Assembly (NCBI GenBank): GCA_022559845.1
Contig: CM040126.1
Location: 230,026,641-230,090,640 of the forward strand
From: Amorphophallus konjac
Taxonomy: Eukaryota > Streptophyta > Magnoliopsida > Alismatales > Araceae
DNA: 64,000 nt
Direction of reading: 5' to 3'
Part shown: positions 57,701-64,000 of the stretch, piece after piece
Layout of the letters: the number at the start of each line of letters is the position of its first letter
Position numbering within the stretch: the first letter of the stretch is position 1
Made by a program: the position numbers and the translations under genes
The notes under the pieces: generated by a model
Told to the model about the DNA's origin: nothing
What the model saw: only the letters and a program-made list of their open reading frames with translations
The model's database searches: none

Positions 57701-59180
57701 CACCATTAACCTGGCTAGCGACTAATTGGGAGTCAGTGTGGATCCTGACTCGCTCGGCCCCCAGTCGTCGAGCCATCCTGGCCCTCCAAGATAACGGATT
57801 CATACTCGGATGCATTGTTGGACACCTGGAAGTTGAATTTCAAGGCGTACCGTAGTTCTGCTCCGTCGGGGGACTTGAGAAGGACACCGGCGCCGCTTCC
57901 GACCGAGTTGGAGGACCCGTCGACTAACAGGTCCCATGTGGGCCCGGGCGCAGGTGGAAGTGCCTCTTCAATCGGGACTGTGCTTTCGGCGATGAAATCC
58001 GTGAGGGCCTGTCCCTTGATGGCCAAGCGGGGGCGATACGAAATGTCGTAGGCCCCGAGCATGATGGCCCACTTGACGAAGCATCCCGAGGCTTCAAGGT
58101 GAAATAGAATCTTCTTCAGGGGTTCACCGGTCAATACGATGATGGAGTGCCCTTGAAAATAGGGTCGGAGGCGCTTGGCTGAGGTAACCAACGCTAGCAT
58201 GAGTTTCTTGGTTGCGGGGTATCTTATTTCAGCCTCATTAACAACCTTGCTGGTATAGTAGACCGGTCTCTCGACCCCTGTGTCATTCCTGACTAGGATC
58301 GAGCTCACTGTGGAAGGGGTCACCGAGAGGTAAAGGTGTAGAGCTTCGCCCAGGAGCGGCTTGGAGAGCACCGGGGGCGAGGCCAAGAATTCCTTGAGTT
58401 CGGCGAATGCCTTCTGACATTCCTCATCGTAGGCAAACGTAGCATATGCCATTTTGGGTCCCCTCAATAATTTGAATAAGGGCATCATTCGGTCGCTCGG
58501 GATAGGAAGCGGTTTAGTGCAGCAATGCGCCCCGTAAGGCGTTGGACGTCATTGATGCAGGTGGGTGGCCGCATGTTCAGGATGGCCTGAACCTTGTCAG
58601 TATTGGCCTCGATCCCACACTGAGTTACCAGGAAGCCTACGAACTTCTCAGATCTGACTCTGAAGGCACATTTATCGGGATTGAGCTTCATGTTGCACCT
58701 CAGGAGGGTGTCGAAGGTCTCTGCTAAGTTGGCAAGATGGTCTTCGGCCTTCGGCATTTTGATGAGCATATCGTCAATGTAGGCCTCGACGTTCCGACCG
58801 AGTTGTCCCTCGAAGATGTGGTTGATCAGTCTCTGATATGTTGCTCCAGCATTCTTCAACCTGAACGGCATTCGGGTGTAGCAGTGTACGCTGAAGTCAG
58901 TGATGAAGGTGGTCTTCTTGATATCCTCCGGGTCCATCCTGATCTGATGGTAACCGGAGTAGGCATCCAGTAAGCTAAGTAATTCGTTGCCCGAGGTTGA
59001 GTCGACCAGTTGATCGATGCTCGGCAGCGGGTAGCAATCCTTCGGGGTAGCCTTGTTGAGGTCGGTGAAGTCTACGCACATTCGCCATTTCCCCGAAGCC
59101 TTCGGTACCAGAACAATGTTGGCGAGCCACGTAGGGTACATGACTGGATGAAAGAGGCCAGACTTTTGCCCCTTGATGAC
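57701..59180 (-). pseudogene. Tat reverse transcriptase and RNase H domains
   Basis: RT at 59141-58485: ANIVLVPKASGKWRMCVDFT, LNKATPKDCYPLPSID, LLDAYSGYHQIRM, MPFRLKNAGATYQRL, and YIDD at about 58764-58784 with DDMLIKMPKAEDHLANL. First RNase H follows in an overlapping frame (58488-58060), with SVTPSTVSSILV replacing the usual catalytic aspartate context; such loss in the first domain is common in this lineage. The second RNase H begins WDLLVDGSSNSVGSGAGVLL at about 57930 and breaks by frameshift near 57770. The two RT and RNase readings overlap by 4 nt, indicating a 1-base indel. Confidence 0.88.
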
Positions 59181-60190
59181 TTACTCTTTGATAACCGCTT
59201 GCTTCTCCGGGGTGTGCTTTCTCCTGCGTTGTTGGATAGGTTTCACCGTTGGGTCGAGGTTGAGCTTGTTGATCACAATGTCTCTCGGGATCCCGGGGAG
59301 GTGTTCGTCAGACCATGCAAAGACTTGGATGTACTGGGCAAGAAAATCCTTATATTTTTCATGTTCCTCAGGTGGTAGATCGGCTCCGATCTTGACTCCT
59401 AGAGTCGGGTCATCGTTGAGGAAGACCGTTAGCAACTCGCCGCCAGGCTCAGATGTTGCTGGTCCCTCCTCGGCTCCCGTTACTCCTTTGTTTTTCCCTT
59501 CCGGCCTCGTGGCTTCGACCGAGATTATATAGCACTGTCTACCCAATGCCTGGTTATCCCGGACCTCCCCCATGCCATGCTTGGTGGGGAACTTCATTTT
59601 TTGGTGAAAGGTAGAGGGCACCGCTCTCGTTCGACTGAGGATACCTCGGCCGAAGATGGCGTTATAGCTCGTCATTCCCTTAATCACGATGAAGTCCACC
59701 ATAACCGTAACGGTTTTAGGCGGGGTGCCGATAGTAACTGGCAGGCTCAGGGCTCCATTGGGATATGTTGCCTTACCGTTGAACCCACAGAGGGGGGTTC
59801 AGATCGGGCGGAGTTTAGATGGATTCTCTCCCATCTTGAGGAAACATTCATAGGATAATACATCAGGGGCACTACCATTGTCAACTAAGATCCTATCTAC
59901 GTTACAATGGTTTATTATAGCTGATACAATAAGAGCGTCGTCATGCGGGGTGGTTAACCCTTCCACGTCCTGGTCGGAGAATAGCAGGGCCTGCGGTTTG
60001 CTCGCCTGCGGGGCCTTAGGGGGCACAATAGAGGCTCGGCTTGCCCGCTCGGCGTGACGCTTCCTTCCTCGGCTGTTGTCTCCTCCTGATGCCATGCCGC
60101 CAGCGATGACATTGATGTGGACTCCATGGGGGGCATTGTGGATTTCTTCGAGGGCGCCTCGGTCTTCCTTCTGCCCGGACACCTATTGGA
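59181..60190 (-). pseudogene. Tat protease region
   Basis: 60182-59799 contains DALIVSAIINHCNVDRILVD followed by NGSAPDVL, the aspartic protease motif of Tat elements (D-N-G-S), then a break. 59702-59181 continues with YNAIFGRGILSRTRAVPSTFHQKMKFPT and the PR-RT linker. Several frame changes are present. Overlapping plus-strand ORFs here are shadows. Confidence 0.8.
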
Positions 60191-61680
60191 ATAGGTGTCC
60201 CCTGGCGGATGAGGCGCTCGATCTCGTCTTGGAGTTGATGGCAATCGCTGGTGTGATGCCCGTAATCACTGTGGAACAGGCAATGCTTGCGGTGATTGTG
60301 GTGCTTGGCCTTCATAGGCTCGGGCTGGTGGAGGAGACCCGAGCCTTTGATGTCTTCGTAGATTTCGTAGACGGGAGCGGCAAGAGGGGTATGCCGCTCA
60401 CACTTTTGGGATGGCTCTTGGCGGTCTCCATCCTAGTTCTGCCTTTTTCCTTGACCCGTCCGTTGCTCGGACGGTTGCTTCTTATCCCCAACCATACCCA
60501 AGCCTGTCGTGCCTCGGCAGGCGCTGAGGACTTCCTCGCACTCTGCTTGGCATAGGGTCAGGGTCATTAGCTCGGCGAGGGAGGTGGGAGGCTGAAGCAC
60601 TAGCTCGCGTCGTAGGTTCTCATTGCGGGTGCCCCCAGTTAGTGCGGTGATGGCCGAGGCAACATCTAAGCGGGGGATGCGTAGGGCTTCCGATGTGAAT
60701 CGGTTGATATAAGCCCGCAACTTCTCCCCCTATTCCTGCTTGAGGGCCAGTAATCTCACCACTGACCGGGGAGGACCGCTGCCGGTGAAGCTTTCCTTGA
60801 ACACTCGCTCGAGATGCTTGAAGTTGTGGACGCTACCGAGGGCGAGGGCTCTGAACCATGCCTGAGCGCCCTAAACTAGAGTGGTCATGAACGCTCGGTA
60901 CTTAATCACGTCAGACGCCCCATGCAAGGTCATTAGGGCGTCAAAACTGTCATAATGAACGACCGGGTCTCCCTGGCCGTCATACGATTTGAAGGTCGGA
61001 AGTGAGATCCTGGGAGAAATCTCAGCCTTCAAGATACAATCGGAGAATGGGGATCACTCCTCGTACTCTACAGGAGAGGTCTTCTGCAAGGCGCGGAGGG
61101 CACGCTCATGCTCTCCGAAACGCCTCTCAAAGTCTCGCAGCCGGAGAGACAGCTCTGGCTGTCGTTGACCCGAGGGGCTGGGAGGATGCACTTGCATGCT
61201 GTCCCGGGGCTCCTCGGGGGCCTCTGTCTCCGGGAATAGTCAGCGTGCTCCGGACTTCTCCCTCCTCGGGGTGGAGGAGGATTCCTGCTCCGGGGGAGGG
61301 GCATGCGACGGTCCTCCTGACTGGTTGCGGATGAGCCGCCGCCCCCGGAGGGTAAAACGGCCTCCAGCGGTTTGCTGGGAGGCATCTCCGTGGGGGGGGT
61401 CTTTCGGGGGAGATGCGACTTCTCCTCCCTGGCCGCCTGGGTCCTCATGAGATCCACGAGGACATCCAGTTTTGCGTTGAGGGTTTGGAGAGCATCGGTA
61501 CACCCGCCGGAAAGCTATTCCCCCACCACCGACGGAGGTATTTCATTGGCGTGGTTGCTCGACGGTGCATTCTCCATGGGGAGGGAAGGTGCACCTTCTT
61601 CCGTCGCCAGGGATTTTCCCTTGTCGCTGGCAGCTCTCCTACCAAAACTTCTTCGCACCATGATGGCTCTTTGTACGTTT
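60191..61680 (-). pseudogene. Tat gag, disrupted
   Basis: From the primer site leftward: an N-terminal segment (61645-61445), a Pro/Arg-rich region (61457-61068), then the gag core (60720-60433: MRAYINRFTSEALRIPRLDV, TLCQAECEEVLSACRGT). A single CCHC-like knuckle CLFHSDYGHHTSDC follows at about 60280-60240 and QLQDEIERLIRQG after it. These are typical of Tat gag. The segments lie in different frames, so at least three frameshifts or stops separate them. Confidence 0.8.
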
Positions 61681-61696
61681 CCCACAGACGGCGCCA
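61681..61696 (-). other. Tat primer-binding site
   Basis: Minus strand TGGCGCCGTCTGTGGG, the primer site common in Tat-lineage elements and unlike the initiator-Met sites elsewhere in the window. I do not name the tRNA. Confidence 0.85.
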
Positions 61697-61698
61697 GA

Positions 61699-62418
61699 TG
61701 AAGAGGGGCGATCTCGCGCTACTCCTGAGCGGGGAAGAGGATGACCACGTACACTTGGAGTATGAACTACAAGGGGGGAAATAAGTGAGAGGTGCCCAGG
61801 GATGGATCTCCGGGGAAAACCCTCCGATGCTTAAGTCAGCAAGAGTAGTAGAGCACTGGTGCGAAAGAAGGAATTAGGATGAAGATGGGGGAGCGAGATC
61901 CCTCTCCACCAAAAGGTGAAGTGGTTCCTGCTCAGGGTTTTTGGCTTACCTCCTCACGGTAGGGCTTATTCAGCTTAAATAATGGCTCCTTGAGTGCATG
62001 ATCCCTGTAAGTTGAGGAGTTTCAGGGGGATTACGTCCTTCGTGCGGGCTCTTTACAGCACCCGGACTCTTGATCTCCCTTATCCTCTTGAGCTCCCAGC
62101 TTTTAAAGGGCTTGTAACGGCCGTACATATAACCTTCCATCAGTTGGCCAGAGCGTGAGGCACTACCCCAGGAGATGCTTCTCAAGCGATGAGTGCATGG
62201 ATTGGGTAGGGAATATTGGGCTCCGAATGAGCTTTCTCGATCGAACTGATGCTCAGACTTCCCAACCTGAAGGCCGCCTGGGAAGTGCTTGATCTGAGTA
62301 AGTTATTAGGCTTATAATAAGTGGGCCCTGGGGCTACCACTTCAAGAAGCTAGGCCTCGTTGGGTCAAATTAGACCTCGTTTGGCCTCTCGTTCGGGCGG
62401 TTAGATTTCCCCTCTCCA
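61699..62418 (-). mobile_element. Tat 5' LTR
   Basis: TGAAGAGGGGCGATCTCG to CCCCTCTCCA, followed by GTACA and resumption of element C. Confidence 0.92.
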
Positions 62419-63690
62419 GTACACAAATTGAAATCTTCCTGAATTTCAGAAAGATCAAGGGAATTGTCAGAGGCAGCTAGTATGAATCAAATGAACTAGC
62501 AGCACGAAGAGGCATCATGTGAGAAAGAATTTTGAAGTTAGACATGTGACAGAGGTAGTCATGAGTGCATCAAATAAGCTCAAATCATTTCTGAGCATAT
62601 AGTGGAGATCAAATGATATGAGAAGTAATGAAAATATTGGTCCAGCTGAAATCAAATCGACAAAGCTCACAAATTGCATAAATCAGAACACTTGAAAAAT
62701 AATGTCGACACATGGTGTCGACACTTCTAACAGGACAATTAATGAGTGCATCAGATGTACTCCTCCTGACAGTATGCAATGGACACAATATTTTCTTAAC
62801 ATGAACTCCCCTTATCTTTATGAACTATATGACTGAATTCAGTGAGAATGTAGGGACAACAATGAAAAAGCATTTAAATGATGCAAGTTTGCCATTAGCT
62901 CCCCCTAACTAAATGCAAATTATGTCATGAGACACTAGCTCCCCCTATCTATATGCATTGAGGAACTAAGGTAATTTCTAATGACAACAAAAATGCAAAT
63001 TTTAATTGTTCAATTCAGGGAATGCTATGCACATAAAGATGTCGACATGAATTCACATTATTTGGATTAGATTTGAAGCAAATGTGATAGTCCGTATGAA
63101 GAAGAATTTATTTCAAATTTATGCATTTTCATGAAGATCAGCATATGCAGGCCATTTGAAACATAAGGAAATATGTTCATGAACAACTAGACTGCTCTAA
63201 TATGCAGCTTTGACCCAAGGTACTAGGCGGAGGTCTAGCCTTTACGCATGATGTGAGTTTCCAAACAGACATAATCTGCCCTTCTCCCAACGTACCATTT
63301 TATCTACCTCTGGGTCATGCATGATGATGCAGTGAAAATGGAGTCTTGCATGCATGACAACTTTGCAGAGCATGAATATGTGCATATGAGCCTTATATGC
63401 AGCAAGACATCAAGCAAACATGAAATTCAGGCAATTCAAATTCAAGAGATGACATTTATGAATCAATTGTATGTAGACATAAAATTATTCAAGATACTAT
63501 CATATGAATGCCTGCATGTCAAACAATCTTTTTGAATCTTCACTCATGAATATGAGTTCTTAATACAATCTAAATGCAAATATCACATATGGATGTAAAC
63601 GTGTATGCACTGGCTCATGAGATGCAACAAACTAAGAGAAATTATTTAAAGTTTGAAGAATCAAACTTGTCAAGCACAAGGATGGGGTTT
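62419..63690 (-). other. Element C noncoding 3' domain (second part)
   Basis: Resumes at GTACACAAATTG. Contains a TGTCGACAC-ATG-GTGTCGACA palindrome (62704-62724), CTCCCCCTA purine-tract-like blocks at 62898 and 62938, and the hairpin module at about 63195-63325 (stem 63265-63279). No ORF. Confidence 0.7.
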
Positions 63691-64000
63691 TACCATACTT
63701 AGGTGCCTTGGCTTATTAGACCCCTCTTTATTCCTCAGCCCCAAGGCACACCTGCAAACACAGAACCTCATTTTCTATTTAGAGGTACCCAAGATCTCTT
63801 GGGTCCTGAAGGGTCAGTTGTACCTCTGAGAGGTACTTTCCTTGTTCTTGCACATTGAAATTGTCAGACTTCAAAATGTAACATTCATTCATGACATGTC
63901 CTACTTTCCCACAATAATGACAATAAATGAAGGCATTCACATTTTTTTTACAGAATAAGCATGAAATGTTTGTGGGTTAGCAGGAATTTTGCAATTTCTA
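63691..64000 (-). pseudogene. Element C gag, C-terminal end (runs off window)
   Basis: Minus strand: zinc knuckle CHYCGKVGHVMNEC at about 63940-63898, then, in another frame, GPKRSWVPLNRK and TGA near 63770. It is followed by GCAGGTGTGCC and AATAAGCCAAGGCACC, the same post-gag sequence as element A (13105-13200). The rest of gag is beyond the window. Confidence 0.8.

Larger units (their letters stand above)
51660..62418 (-). mobile_element. Tat/Retand-type Ty3/gypsy element
   Basis: LTRs of 722 and 720 bp (about 8% different over the first 210 bp by eye), primer site, gag, PR, RT, RNase H, a second (archaeal-type) RNase H, integrase, then an ORF on the opposite strand between pol and the 3' LTR. 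The dual RNase H and the antisense ORF are hallmarks of the Tat lineage. Flanks GTACC and GTACA match 4 of 5; element A keeps GTACA at the homologous site, so the left copy probably mutated. All coding parts are broken. Confidence 0.93.
43813..64000 (-). mobile_element. Copia element C: gag-only SIRE-type retrotransposon, partial, heavily nested
   Basis: Left end resembles element A's LTR end (GCAAGGCAGAGATTCAGAGG against the GATTCAGAGGGGGGG block), and the gag end lies at the far right on the minus strand. Its 3' LTR (43813-50210) contains a solo LTR and a SINE, and its internal region contains a Tat element. It runs past the window end; the 5' LTR is not seen. Confidence 0.85.

Noticed and set aside
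60076..60555. 159-codon plus-strand ORF over the Tat gag/protease region as a second antisense gene
   Set aside because: It is the complement of the zinc-knuckle and protease coding sequence, with no domain of its own.

Overview
This window is intergenic DNA from a repeat-rich flowering-plant genome. Nearly every base belongs to a nested stack of LTR retrotransposons, and I found no cellular gene. Plant origin is shown by the element lineages: chromodomain Ty3/gypsy of Tekay/Del type, Tat/Retand gypsy with a second RNase H and an antisense ORF, and SIRE/Maximus-type copia gag. Also plant-like are the initiator-Met primer sites, a tRNA-derived SINE, and decay dominated by C-to-T type changes. 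I cannot name the species.

Layout. 1-1336 is the 3' end of a gypsy-like element without recognisable pol, followed by its 3.7-kb LTR (1337-5065). 5066-7652 is older unassigned DNA with a TATA promoter; it resumes at 17888. Copia element A (7658-17882, minus strand, TSD TATAT) is inserted in it. From roughly 18.4-19 kb rightward lies an old minus-strand Tekay-like gypsy (LTR ending 21248, pol at 21249-23319, resuming 43031-43812). It was split twice. Copia element B (23320-43025, plus, TSD AATCT) landed in its RT/RNase H region, and B carries a complete Tekay element (30783-40132, TSD ATTAT). Copia element C (43813 to beyond the window end, minus) landed in its RT. C carries a solo gypsy LTR (44552-48017, TSD GAGGG), a SINE (49910-50089, TSD 10/11) and a Tat element (51660-62418, TSD 4/5).

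A, B and C are gag-only copia elements (the TR-GAG type). Each has a gag with CCHC knuckles ending in a GPKxxWVP motif, a scar of the protease active site, and then 2.5-3 kb of noncoding sequence in place of pol. They could move only with enzymes from a full relative. Although their LTRs differ, this replacement DNA shares conserved blocks, including a module with a 5-bp stem and 5-nt loop whose stem bases change in a compensatory way between copies. I regard this shared noncoding 3' domain as the most interesting feature of the window.

A second theme is that almost every LTR family here carries its own array of short CG-containing palindromes or motifs, usually upstream of the presumed promoter: TAACGCGC/GCGTTA hairpins, GTGACGGTC/GGCCGTTAC hairpins, AATTsGCGT hairpins, TGCACCGACCTT repeats and GCGTCGACGC repeats. 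All identifications are by eye from sequence motifs; divergence figures are hand counts.
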